20,568 bases of DNA from Pelargonium nanum (taxonomy: Eukaryota > Streptophyta > Magnoliopsida > Geraniales > Geraniaceae), in the NCBI GenBank assembly GCA_036897485.1, contig JAYMTF010001929.1:1-20568 (forward strand). Reading direction: 5' to 3'. Each line of letters starts with the position of its first letter. Position 1 is the stretch's first letter. The translations under genes were made by a program, and so were the position numbers. This document shows positions 1 through 9,130 of the stretch, one piece after another. The notes below the pieces were generated by a model that was given only the letters and a program-made list of their open reading frames with translations, did no database searches and had not been told where the DNA came from.

Positions 1-127
1 GTTGAGCTACACAACATGGGGTAGCTCTCCCCTTTTAACCCAAATCTCACCCCACCCGGTGTAATGAGATTTGAACCCACGATCTCCTACGTGAAGATAT
101 GTGTCTTGATTATTGCGCCACCCCTAG
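1..127 (-). mobile_element. tRNA-derived SINE fragment
   Basis: Read on the minus strand, this stretch has the two internal RNA polymerase III promoter boxes of a tRNA-derived SINE. The A-box-like TGGCGCAATAATC is at 120-108 and the B-box-like GGGTTCAAATCTC at 78-66, about 40 nt apart, as in a tRNA head. A non-tRNA body follows and runs off the left edge of the window. It carries a perfect 7-bp inverted repeat, GAGCTAC at 4-10 and GTAGCTC at 21-27. The 5' end of the element is near 127. The 3' tail and target duplication are outside the window, so family and completeness cannot be judged. The spacing and box matches argue against a functional tRNA gene. Confidence 0.6.
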
Positions 128-646
128 GAGGCTATTTGTATGATTCTTGAGATTGTATTTGATTATTTGCTCAATAATTCAAATAATTTATTTATCATAA
201 GATTCTTTGTTTGTTCATTCAAATATTCTTTCACCTTCTACCTTTAGTCAAAAAGATGTTTTGAATTTATAATTCAATATTTATTAATCATAAGATGTTT
301 GTTAATGTTTTTAAGCGTGAACAAAATTTTATTGACAATTATTTGCAAGTGAATATTACGAGTAAATTATACGTACTAGTTTTATATGCACATGTTCTAA
401 TAATTCACTTTTCTTAATCCATATATTAAAAAAATATCATTTGAAAATGACTTCACAATCAAAGACGTACCCGTTTCCTAGTGAAGGATTATGAAATCAG
501 TGAGTCGAAAAGAGAGAAAATATATACTCGACTAATTATTTAACTTTCAGTTTTATTTTAGACAATAAAAAAGAGAAAAAATTATTTAAAGAAAAAGAGA
601 AAAACAAATTACTACAAGACAAAGGTGGCAGTGGCTAACGTGCGCC

Positions 647-652
647 ATGTGA
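647..652 (+). promoter_or_regulatory. Minimal start-stop upstream ORF (ATGTGA)
   Basis: An ATG immediately followed by TGA lies 207 nt before the main start codon, in the presumed leader of the response regulator. If transcribed it would be a one-codon upstream ORF. Known minimal uORFs of this kind in plants stall ribosomes, but whether this one lies within the mRNA depends on the unknown transcription start. Confidence 0.3.
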
Positions 653-680
653 ACCGTTATACATCCGGCGCCAATATTCG

Positions 681-734
681 ATGTGCTCACTCCGTCAGTC
701 ACTCTCTCTTCTCAAAGCCTTTAAACCCCCATAA
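681..734 (+). promoter_or_regulatory. 17-codon upstream ORF in the presumed leader
   Basis: ATG at 681 opens a frame of 17 codons (MCSLRQSLSLLKAFKPP) ending in TAA at 732-734, 124 nt before the main ATG. It is out of frame with nothing downstream and closes before the coding start, so it could lower translation of the main ORF. Short uORFs arise often by chance; no conservation could be checked. Confidence 0.3.
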
Positions 735-858
735 AAAAAAAACTTGTTTTTTTGGGTTTTCGAAATCAAAGAGACGTTTTTTTTCTCATATCAAACAATT
801 GGGTCTCCAATTTCATCCTCAAAATTTAAGCTTGAACTGTTTTGTTGAATTTTCTGCA

Positions 859-3800
859 ATGATGGAGAACGGTTTCTCTTCTCCCCGGAGCGATGCTTTT
901 CCGGCGGGTCTCCGGGTTCTGGTTGTGGACGATGACCCAACTTGGCTTAAAATTCTGGAGAAGATGCTCAAAAAGTGTTCCTATGAAGGTCACACTTGCT
1001 CTCACTCTCTGTTACTGTGTGTTTGTTGCATTATTGATCATTTGGGTTTCATGTGATCTTGTTCAATTCTCAGTTTGTGCTGCTAGAGATGTTGATTTTG
1101 TCACTTGGGTTTTCAAATTCTGGGTCTATATTGAAGTGTTTGGGGTTAATTTGATTTGGATGCTTCATTTTGATGTGAGTGTGTGTGGGTATGTGGTAGT
1201 ATGTGCTTAATTTGTTGTCATGTTTATGTGCTAATGAGTGTTTGGGTCTCTCATGTCTCCTTTTTTATTGGAAATTTTCTGCTTGTTCTTGAAGATTACA
1301 CAATTTTTGTCTGAGAAAAAAAAATTCTCAGCCTACCTATTATGGCTGATTAAGCTAATTAGATGATGACACGTCATTAATTATCACTCATATCCACCTA
1401 ATTAATGTCTGCCCGGATCTGATAGATTTTTGGTCTTGGTTGAGACTCCCAGCTCTCTGTTTGTGTTTATAGTATTGAAACATGAGGAAAACCAAAATGT
1501 TTCATTTCAATTTTGGGTGTCATCTAGCTTGACCTTTTGTGTATGGAAGTTCATATCTTGGCTAGCGGATGCGAAATTAGAAAATACATGTTCTAATTGA
1601 AACCCGAGCAAAATTTGCACTTGTTCATGCATTGATGGCTTATGCATTTAGAAAATATATACCTTTTTTGAAACCAAATGCAGTAAACTTCATTCAGAAA
1701 TCAGCAAAGAAGCAATGCAATCAGGTGGGACAGACCCCCAACCTGAACTCTCAGACACAGAACTTGATAGCTTAGCAAGTTCATGGGCTACCCGATTCGC
1801 TGAGCGATAAACAAAGCTAAACGAGACGCTATTAAAACACGATTTCAGCTCCAAACAATCACCAACTAAAATACCAACTCTACTCCTATTTTTAGTATTC
1901 TTGAAGATAGAATAAGTGTTTGGTGTGGTTCTGAATTTCTCTCTTTTGTGGTTTATGTTTCAGTGACCACGTGTTGTTTAGCAATAGATGCTTTGAACTT
2001 GCTTCGTGGAAGGAAAGATGGATATGACATCGTGATTAGTGATGTCAACATGCCTGACATGGATGGTTTCAAGCTTCTTGAGCATGTTGGGCTTGAAATG
2101 GATCTTCCCGTCATTAGTCAGTTCAAACATTTGAAGCTGTCTTGAATTCTAATGTTTCCATTCATTTTTGGAGTCGTGTTTCTGATGAGTTGTGTCACTT
2201 GTATCTACACAGTGATGTCTGTTGATGGAGAAACTAGCAGGGTGATGAAAGGTGTTCAACATGGAGCTTGTGATTATCTAATGAAGCCGATAAGAATGAA
2301 AGAACTCAGGAACATATGGCAACATGTCCTCAGAAAGAAGATACATGAAGTGAGAGACATTGAAAATCACGAGGGCATCGAAGTTTTACAATTGATGAGA
2401 CATGGGTCATCGGATCAAACTGAAGATAGTCTCTTTCTTTGCGGAGAAGATCTTAGTTCTCTAAAGAAGAGAAAAGATGTTGATAGCAAGCATGATGAGT
2501 TTGGTGATTCCTCTTCTTCGAAGAAACCCAGAGTAGTTTGGACGGTTGAACTTCATCAGAAATTTGTCGAGGCAGTAAATAAGATAGGATTCGATAGTGA
2601 GTATTCTTTAGGTTCTAATTTTGATTCTTTGGTCTTTAGATCGTTAGCAAAGCCTAATCGTGACTTGTACGTTGTGCTAAACTGTCAATGTGTTTTGTTG
2701 TTCATGTAGTTCAATAATGTAGCTACCATTTTACCATGCTTCTCTTCAGTGCCATGATGTGTGTGATATCTGTTTGGCAGATGTTGGTCCTAAAAGAATA
2801 CTCGACTCAATGAAAGTGCCGTGGTTGACTAGAGAAAACGTTGCTAGCCACTTGCAGGTATGTACTTATCAACATTTGTTCGTGAAGTCATCTAGAAGTT
2901 TTTATTTACACCTATTTTTGCATCGGACAAAATGTGCTTAGAGAAGTATCATTGTTATTTCTTCCGATGAACATCTAACAGTTTTATGTTATTTGGATAA
3001 TACTCATATCTGATACATCATCATATGAGTCTACCTAGTTTCATTGAATAAAAACGTAGTATCTACTAACAGTAGTTTTGTATGTGTTTCCTTTGAAAGT
3101 CATTGAATGTTCTTCATATTTTGTCCCGTTGTGCAGAAGTACCGGCTCTACTTGAGTAGGTTGCAGAACGAAAATGATCTGAAAGTTTCTTTTAGTGGGA
3201 CAAAGCATTCGGATTTGCCTTTGAAGGACACTACCGATATATTTTCCCTTCAGAACTCAAACAATTTGCTTGTCCAGAAAGTAGACGCTAAAAACCAGGA
3301 AGGTGATTCAGAAGTTGTCATCTCCAAAACTACTTTCGTTGGTGTTGGTTATGACCTCCAGAAGGCAGAGAGTTCAGAGTTGGGTTTCGAGAATCCATTA
3401 GCATCACTAGAATCAGAAATACAGTACGAAGCATTCGATTCAACAAACCCAGCACAGTATAGTTGGGGCAAAGTTCCAGAAATTCAGTTCAAACAAGAAC
3501 ACGAGCCTCTTCTCCAGTTAAATGATAGCTTTAGCCATTTACCACTGTCTAGTTCCGAGAATCGCATCCACGTTGATCAGCCTGAGCCTACTACATCCTT
3601 CGGTTCTGGACCTTCCAATAAACCTCTCTACGATGAGTCGAGAAACAATCCTGTGAGCCACAGAAGTTTAATAGAATGTGCTGTTAACTCTCCTCCCGTT
3701 TCGTCCAAGAGCAATATGGTAAATTATCAGGCTTTTGAAACCATTTTCTCAATACCATTGGGAACAGAGAATGAGAGCTGCAATTTGAATTGCATTACAG

Positions 3801-4036
3801 ACTTGGAATCTGCTCAGAGAAACCAAATTTTAGGAAATGCATCAACTCTTGCATCTTTCGACGAAGACTTACAGTTTAGTTTGTTGCAAGGTGACTATTA
3901 TGCTAAGAATCTCGGACTCCAGGACATAGATTTTTCAGAAGGGAATGATCCGGAGCTCTTTGCCGAAGTTCCACTGCACATGTATGATGCGCTAAAGTTT
4001 GATTATGAGTATCCTTGTGATTTATTCGTAGGATGA
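859..4036 (+). CDS. ARR11-like: Type-B two-component response regulator (ARR11-like transcription factor)
   Basis: Five exons: 859-988, 1964-2116, 2213-2596, 2781-2857 and 3137-4036, all GT-AG, giving 547 aa; phases join exactly. Residues 18-135 form a receiver domain: acidic cluster D24-D26, phospho-acceptor D70 in [11 protein letters not shown]97 and K119 in YLMKPIR. Basic patches KKRK (179-182) and KKPR (198-201) look like nuclear signals. Residues 199-255 are the GARP/Myb-like DNA-binding domain, from [14 protein letters not shown] to [17 protein letters not shown]. The rest (256-547) is an acidic, low-similarity activation region ending in a motif around GLQDIDF and [10 protein letters not shown] that resembles ARR11. 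Type-B regulators take phosphate from histidine phosphotransfer proteins and activate cytokinin-response genes in the nucleus. All key residues are present, so it should be functional. The first in-frame ATG after a leader stop context is used; a second ATG follows directly. Family is certain; the ARR11 subgroup is likely. Confidence 0.93.
1367..1376. promoter_or_regulatory. ACGT-core bZIP-type site in intron 1
   Basis: TGACACGTCA lies in the first intron of the response regulator, inside a larger imperfect palindrome of TAATTA-rich arms (about 1355-1382). ACGT-core elements of this form are typical bZIP targets. First introns of plant genes often carry control sites, but a single 10-bp match may be chance. 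Confidence 0.25.
1664..1888 (-). mobile_element. LINE 3' fragment (C-terminal RNase H region) antisense in intron 1
   Basis: On the minus strand an open frame ends at a TGA at 1692-1690. It reads through the end of a plant LINE RNase H-like domain, with the diagnostic stretch [19 protein letters not shown] followed by a WGSVPPDC segment and ISE at the C-terminus. After the stop comes a short 3' UTR and an A-run (T-run at 1664-1669 on the plus strand), the usual LINE 3' end. Upstream of about 1888 the frame closes, so this is a strongly 5'-truncated copy of roughly 225 bp. I found no clear target duplication. It sits opposite to the host gene within the 975-nt intron 1. Confidence 0.75.
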
Positions 4037-4330
4037 TTCCATGCATCTTCACTGAGCGATCATCGTTAACAATTTACTTCTACATCTGAAGGTTGATTCC
4101 AACTGAGAATTCAGGTTAGTGCCTTCTCCAGTTTCAGCTTGATATCAAGCATGTATTATATGCCCAATAAGCTTTTTTGTTAGCATTCTTGAACACACAA
4201 GATGTGCTTTATGTGTTGCATTTTCACCTATTTAGAACTCAGAAATTGCAGGACTGTCACTAATTGTAGCAAATTTGTGTATACAGTACAAAAGATGGTT
4301 ATTAGCTACAAGTCAATAAATTTTTGCCTT
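4037..4330 (+). other. 3' UTR of the response regulator with possible 3'-UTR intron and poly(A) signal
   Basis: After the stop at 4036 the sequence has a good donor, TCAG|GTTAGT (intron from 4115), and a matching acceptor TTGCAG (ending 4251), suggesting a 137-nt intron in the 3' UTR. An AATAAA poly(A) signal is at 4315-4320. The splice junction would lie 78 nt after the stop. Both sites are predicted by eye only. Confidence 0.35.
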
Positions 4331-5091
4331 GCAAATGACATATATCAGTTTTTCTGCCCTATCTTGGATGTGATTGTTCTCAGTATTGTCTGCTTATACT
4401 TGATTGATTATGGTTGAATTTAACTCCTTCTGTGCCACAATGTTGTATATTTATTCTTTTATCCTCGTGGCATGTGTTGTAACAAACTTGAAAGATACTA
4501 ACTAGCTTATTATAGAAATATTATTGATAATTCATAGAATACTGGTAATCATAAAATATGATCACAAAACATAAAATGAGCTTGTGAAACTTGTTAGTTT
4601 CAAGCCAAATAACTAAAGAACTCGAGACAAATAAAAGAGAGATAATAGGTTAGAGAGAGTTGACATATCGTTAAAATTTGAATTGGTGTCAGAGCCCAAG
4701 CTATATATGAACTCCATTATTGAAATTTTACATGGTATTTAATACGATACATGTTTGATCGACATGGTATCAGAGACGACGTGTCGAGCCCGCCTAAGCT
4801 CGCTCACGTGTAGGGAAGAGATGAGCTACGTATAACGTTGAAAATGAAATTCTACTAATACGATTGACCTTTTAGTAGAGAAAATCTCGAGCTTTGTTAC
4901 CCATTCCCGAGTCCCGACAATAACAAATGAAGAAATGTGGAATTTATTTCATCACTTTAGGCATGTATGTACACACACTTGTCTTCTTCAACAATGAGAT
5001 GGCGCACCAGAACTCATTGTATCCTATCAAGTAACTGATTAAGAATAACTAATACTACAAAAATTGGAATGAATGAGGGAATTAGCCGTAG
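4331..5091. other. Intergenic spacer between convergent genes
   Basis: AT-rich stretch between the 3' ends of the response regulator and the TPX2-family gene. I see no coding signal. It holds a weak retroelement trace (4684-4775) and a minus-strand AATAAA (4948-4943) that may end the TPX2-family transcript. Confidence 0.5.
4684..4800 (+). mobile_element. Possible fossil of an LTR retroelement (primer-site-like motifs)
   Basis: TGGTATCAGAG at 4765-4775 matches the usual start of an initiator-Met-tRNA primer-binding site in plant Copia-type elements. A related TGGTGTCAGAGCCC lies at 4684-4697. No long terminal repeats or protein frames were found around them, so at most this is an old, broken remnant. 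The motif also occurs by chance or in other derived repeats. Confidence 0.3.
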
Positions 5092-5107
5092 ACACACACA
5101 CACACAC
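5092..5107. repeat. (AC)8 microsatellite
   Basis: Sixteen bases of perfect AC dinucleotide repeat in the convergent spacer, 177 bp beyond the stop codon of the TPX2-family gene. It could vary in length between individuals. Confidence 0.9.
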
Positions 5108-5283
5108 TACACTAGTACATGAATATAATAACCTAACGTGAATCAAAGCTATCACACAATATATTGACAATTGTAGGCTCTTGGTGTCACCAGCAGGCTC
5201 AATCAATTTCACAGACTGATTTGCAGCTATGCTTCTACATGAAACATACTTCCGTTTAGCATGTCAATGTCGACGTAGCATTT

Positions 5284-8200
5284 TCACTTGTGGATATTTG
5301 GAGAGACATTTTCACTTGCATTCTTCTTTGGTTGCGAAGTAACATTTTCACTTGTTTTGTGACCCTTTTCACTTCTCGGGGGTTTCCCGGGTGTCCGGGA
5401 GATTTTTTCCGCAGGCTTCCTTCCAAGATTTGGTGATCGAGGAGGCTGTGACTTCTTCAAGTGATTGTTCGGTAATGGCAATGCTTGAGGAGCAACACTT
5501 GCATTGGTTTTGAGGCCTGTGCTTGTGCTCTGCCGCATTTTTGTCAAGTTGTGCTCTGTTTTTCTCTGCATAAAAAGTAAATTATGGTAACTACAAGCGT
5601 TTTCGATACCCTGTGATACTCATAGGAACATGAAACTGCTCAAAAAATTGGGTCTATCTTTATTGAAGCCATAAACTCAAAATCACCATCCAACAAGTAT
5701 ACTAAAGTTACAAGACTTCAAACCTTAGATCCGTTTTGCTGCTGCCCTTTTTCTGCCTCTAGAGGATCATTTTTTCCTTCTACCCTCTCGAAGAACTGGC
5801 AAAACATGAAAAAGAATATTATTTTGAGTATTAGGATACTTATTATTAGGCCATGAGATGGTAAACAAGTAAATGGAAGAAACGCTATGGGATCAAATCT
5901 TGCCTTTTTACGTTTGGCTGCTCTGTCATCACTTCTGAAACTAAATGGCAACGCTATAGTAGTAGACCTTGATTTGTTTCCGCCAGCATTCAAAGATTTC
6001 GAGTTACTGCCACAAGGAAATTAGTTTTTTCGAGTCAGTATGTTGATATAGCAAAACGAGATAGGTAACAATATAGCATTAAAATGACTTACTCCACAGA
6101 TAGAGAGTGCAATTTCCTGATCACTGAGCCTGCGGCTGCTCCTGAAACTGACTTGTTGAGTTGTGTTTTAGTTCTGTATATAGCGATGTATCATGTCAAT
6201 ATGCAACATTAGAGCGATTGCCAAGATGGTTAAACAATTCCGATGCGTTTTAGAAATTAAGAAGGCAACATACCTTTTATCTTCTGACGTGGTGGTTACT
6301 GATGGCCGCTTGGATGCTATACCAACAGACGTCTGCAACTAGCAAGTAAAATTCATCTTAGCGGTGCAAATGAGAGATATGAAAATTGAATGAGGATTAT
6401 AAGGAGAACAGATGTAGCACCATATTAAGTGATTGTGAAACCTTTGACCTGTCTCTGGTTATTCCATTAACAGATCCCTGCAATTTTCAAATGAAACTCG
6501 TCATTCAGATATGCATGTTCATGTGCGAGCCTTGTGTGAATAAACGTGTAAAAGATGAATAAGCACTAAAAGGAGAATCGAAGTAGCACCGTCTGTAGAG
6601 TTCGTGAAGTGTTTGAACTGTCTTTTGATGTTCCGCAAACAGATGGCTGCAAATCAAAACTCAGTTTAGCTACACTAACAAGATACTTCCAAGAAAGAAT
6701 ATCACTCAGGCACGTTGAAAATTTTAAATAAAGAAGTACGAAGAATCAATTGGTGAATGCAAGTCCCACCTTTTTCGGAGTTTGTGAAGTGTTTGAGCTG
6801 TCTTTTGATGTTCCACAAATAGATGACTGCAAATCAAAACTCATATTAGCTATACTAAAAAGATGATTCCTAGAAAGAATATCACTCGAACCTGTTAATT
6901 TGCACTCGTGTGTGCACGTGTTCTAAATAATAAGTACAAAGGATGAATAAGCATTCACATACCCTATTTAGAGTTCGTGATGGGTTAGAACTGTCTCTGG
7001 ATGTCCCACAAACTGATGCCTGCAATTCACAAATGAAACTCAAGTCAGCAATACATAAATTCATGTGCACTTTTGCAAATACAATGTATGGAAGATGAAG
7101 AAAGTTCCCACAGAAATAGAAGCAATCACCCTAGTTGGAGTCCGTGAAGTTGAATACACTCTTGAACTTGTAATCTGCTGACGAATTGTATTTGATGTAT
7201 TACTGGCTTTACCAATGGAAGAAGCAAAATTGATTGACGCGTGGAGTGATGTTGGAGCTAATCGCTTTCTGGCAATTGGATGTCCCACAGCCTTCTTGCT
7301 GCTCGAAGCAGCATTATTTCCAACCCTGGGAGGTATCAAAGTTGTTTGTTTTGCCGGAGACGAAGGAATCTTGGATACTCTACTGTGCATTAATGACTTT
7401 GGTGATGGGTTCCCTCGTCGTTTCTTGTTCGCTGAACCCGCAGATTCCTGGTCAGAAGTTTCCTGCAGCATAAGTAACATTTGAATTGGAAACAAAATAA
7501 AACAAACACAATAGCAAATGCAAAACTATCCATAACTCAACAACTTACCTTAACAAGCACCTTCTCTTCTTGGATAGCTTCAACCTTGTCCTGGACATCA
7601 ACATTTTCTTGCTCGTCTGGAATTTCAACCTCACTAGAATTCTCGACACACATTTGCTGTTCTTCTACTGTTTCCAAACCTTCCGGCCTGCCAGTTCCCA
7701 ATTCATTCTTGCCAACATCGAAACTACACCCACTTGCATCAGCAGAAACAGGTGTAGTAGTACGAGGAGCATCTATCTTCTGTTCCTCGTCAATAGGCAC
7801 GTGATCATAAGCTTTTACCAAATCTATATCCATAGAAGACTTAAAAACAGGTGCAGTAGGAGGAGGAGGAGGAGCATCTATCTTCTGTTCCTCGTCGATA
7901 GGCACATGATCATTAGGTTTTACCGAATCTATATCCATAGAAGACCTAGAAACTGGTGTAGTAGTAAGAAGAGCATCTATCTTATGTTCTTCGTTATTAG
8001 GCACATGATCATTAGCTTTTACCAAATCTATAACCATAGAAGACTTCCGATTAAGTTCAGCAACACGTTCTTCCTCAGGAACGGTAATAGCTGCTGCAGC
8101 ATTTGCTTGCTCGACTAGAGCAGCTGCTGCTGCCGCCTTCTTGGCAGCAATTTCTTTGTAACGAGCTTCGAAATAAGCCTTCTTTTGAGCAACAAGACCA

Positions 8201-8883
8201 GGCTTGGAACACTTCTCGGCTTCTTCCAAGTACCGGTTTTGAGAGAACGAGGAAAATTTCACCCAGTCAAGGTTTTCGGACATGTACCTCCCGAAGGAGA
8301 TAGATCCTCCCAAAGCATGAGTTACAAGATCTTCCTGAAACAATATCACAACATTTGTCCAGTTTTTCCACATTATCACCAATTTCACAGCAAAAAAACC
8401 CCAAAATTCCAAAGACAAGCTAGAGTCTATAGATATTGAATTGCAAAGAAAGCAATGAAAATGGAAAAGAACAAGCATTGCTATAAAATATGTTCAAACA
8501 GTTTCTGGTCATTTCACTAGTTTCTCCGGACAGCCAAGTAGGGTTCAAGAACATTGACGAATCAACCATTCAATCGACAACAAAATTAGAAACCTACCAA
8601 TGAAATGCCGTGTTTGTTCGCAAAATTGATACTTGCCAACAACCCCAAAACGGAAAAAAGCAAATTGTCGATACCCATAAAACCCAATTACCGTTTTCCC
8701 CAACTTTCCCGCAACTTTCTCGGCAACCAAACAGACCAGTAACGACACCAAACAAGAAACAAACAAAAACCCATAATTAGAAAAAGCAAAAGGGTCTCAA
8801 GAACTGACCTCTCTGGGTTCGCGGGACGCACCGGAAGGGTGCGAGAAAGATCTCAAGAGACAAGGCGATAACGATTCCTCCAT
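5284..8883 (-). CDS. WVD2-like / TPX2-domain microtubule-associated protein with repeated exons
   Basis: Twelve exons on the minus strand: 8883-8809, 8334-7549, 7462-7130, 7019-6963, 6826-6770, 6646-6590, 6477-6442, 6332-6274, 6173-6093, 6006-5904, 5795-5724, 5565-5284. Phases join exactly and give 665 aa. Residues 1-110 match the N-terminus of the WVD2-like 7 group (GGSISFGRYMSE, NRYLEEAEKCSKPGLVAQKK, then an Ala-rich helix). Residues 123-223 are three tandem repeats of 33-35 aa; 225-285 is acidic. Residues 288-398 are basic and Ser/Thr-rich, with the family stretch LAPTSLHASINFA. Residues 399-467 are encoded by duplicated exons. The TPX2 domain runs from about 531 (LPFSFRSDDRAAKRKK) to 622 (PNLGRK). 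Members bind and organise cortical or spindle microtubules. Family is firm. The TPX2 helix and the usual PMPSFY-like segment are poorly conserved, so binding strength is uncertain. One intron uses a GC donor. Confidence 0.88.
5796..5903 (-). other. GC-AG intron inside the TPX2 domain
   Basis: On the minus strand the exon ends AAACGTAAAAAG and the intron starts GCAAGA (5903-5898). It ends TTGCCAG before TTCTTCGAG. Using this GC donor gives SDDRAAKRKKFFERVEGK, which matches the conserved core of the family. The nearby GT (in AAAC|GTAAAA) would shift the frame. GC-AG introns are a known minor class with AG|GC donors like this one. Confidence 0.8.
6421..7080 (-). repeat. Tandem array of about 170-190-bp exon-plus-intron units
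   Basis: Four consecutive exons of the TPX2-family gene, with parts of their introns, are copies of one unit. Exon starts on the minus strand are 7019, 6826, 6646 and 6477, so spacing is 193, 180 and 169 bp. Products are ASVCGTSRDSSNPSRTLNR, SSICGTSKDSSNTSQTPKK, PSVCGTSKDSSNTSRTLQT and the shortened GSVNGITRDRSK. The following intron ends also match: AAATCAAAACTCA and AGAAAGAATATCACTC recur at 6651-6717 and 6831-6896. All four exons are phase 0 on both sides. The two middle copies are most alike, so they are the youngest pair. Confidence 0.88.
7738..8047 (-). repeat. Three in-frame coding repeats of 33-35 aa
   Basis: Within exon 2 of the TPX2-family gene (residues 123-223), a unit beginning SSM-IDLVK-DHVP and ending KIDA plus a Thr/Pro tail occurs three times (33, 35 and 33 aa; 99-105 bp). 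The second copy carries PPPPP instead of a TTT stretch. Units are acidic and probably disordered. Copies two and three are the most similar at DNA level. Confidence 0.9.
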
Positions 8884-9130
8884 TTTTGACAATATAAACA
8901 GAGCTTGCAAGCAATGCACAGTGAAAGCCAAGAGAAGCGAAGCACTTCAGTTCCAAGCAAATTAAATCATTCACGAAAAGCACTCAGAATTTGAATTAAA
9001 TTCAACAGCAGAGCAAAATGATTGACGCTCCAGAAATTACTATAATGTGAAGGAAAAAGGAAGCTTTTTTATTTTTTGGGTGCAGTTTCTGACAGTCCAA
9101 AGATATTATATTTATGGAATTTGGGGTCCA
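8884..9130 (-). promoter_or_regulatory. Presumed leader and core promoter of the TPX2-family gene
   Basis: Minus strand upstream of the ATG at 8883-8881. An AT-rich ATAAATATA (about 9116-9104) is a possible TATA element, which would give a leader near 200 nt. No strong cis-element was recognised. Confidence 0.25.

Larger units (their letters stand above)
128..858 (+). promoter_or_regulatory. Upstream region and leader of the response regulator gene
   Basis: AT-rich spacer that probably contains the promoter and 5' leader of the gene starting at 859. A TATATA at 521-526 is the best TATA candidate and would place transcription start near 550, giving a leader of about 300 nt. The leader is C/T-rich in its second half. 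It contains an ATG followed at once by TGA (647-652) and a 17-codon upstream ORF (681-734). The TATA assignment and transcription start are inference. Confidence 0.35.

Noticed and set aside
66-120. Functional tRNA gene on the minus strand
   Set aside because: Boxes are present but no cloverleaf closes, and a non-tRNA body follows, which fits a SINE.
625-1056. Open frame in phase with the response regulator extending 78 codons upstream
   Set aside because: It starts with GTG, not ATG, and runs past the exon 1 donor. The regulator starts at the ATG at 859, where similarity to the family begins shortly after.
7215-7484. Plus-strand open frame opposite exon 3 of the TPX2-family gene
   Set aside because: Antisense shadow of a well-supported exon; no domain.
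7570-8118. Plus-strand 182-codon frame over the coding repeats
   Set aside because: Its internal repetition simply mirrors the repeats of the minus-strand gene.
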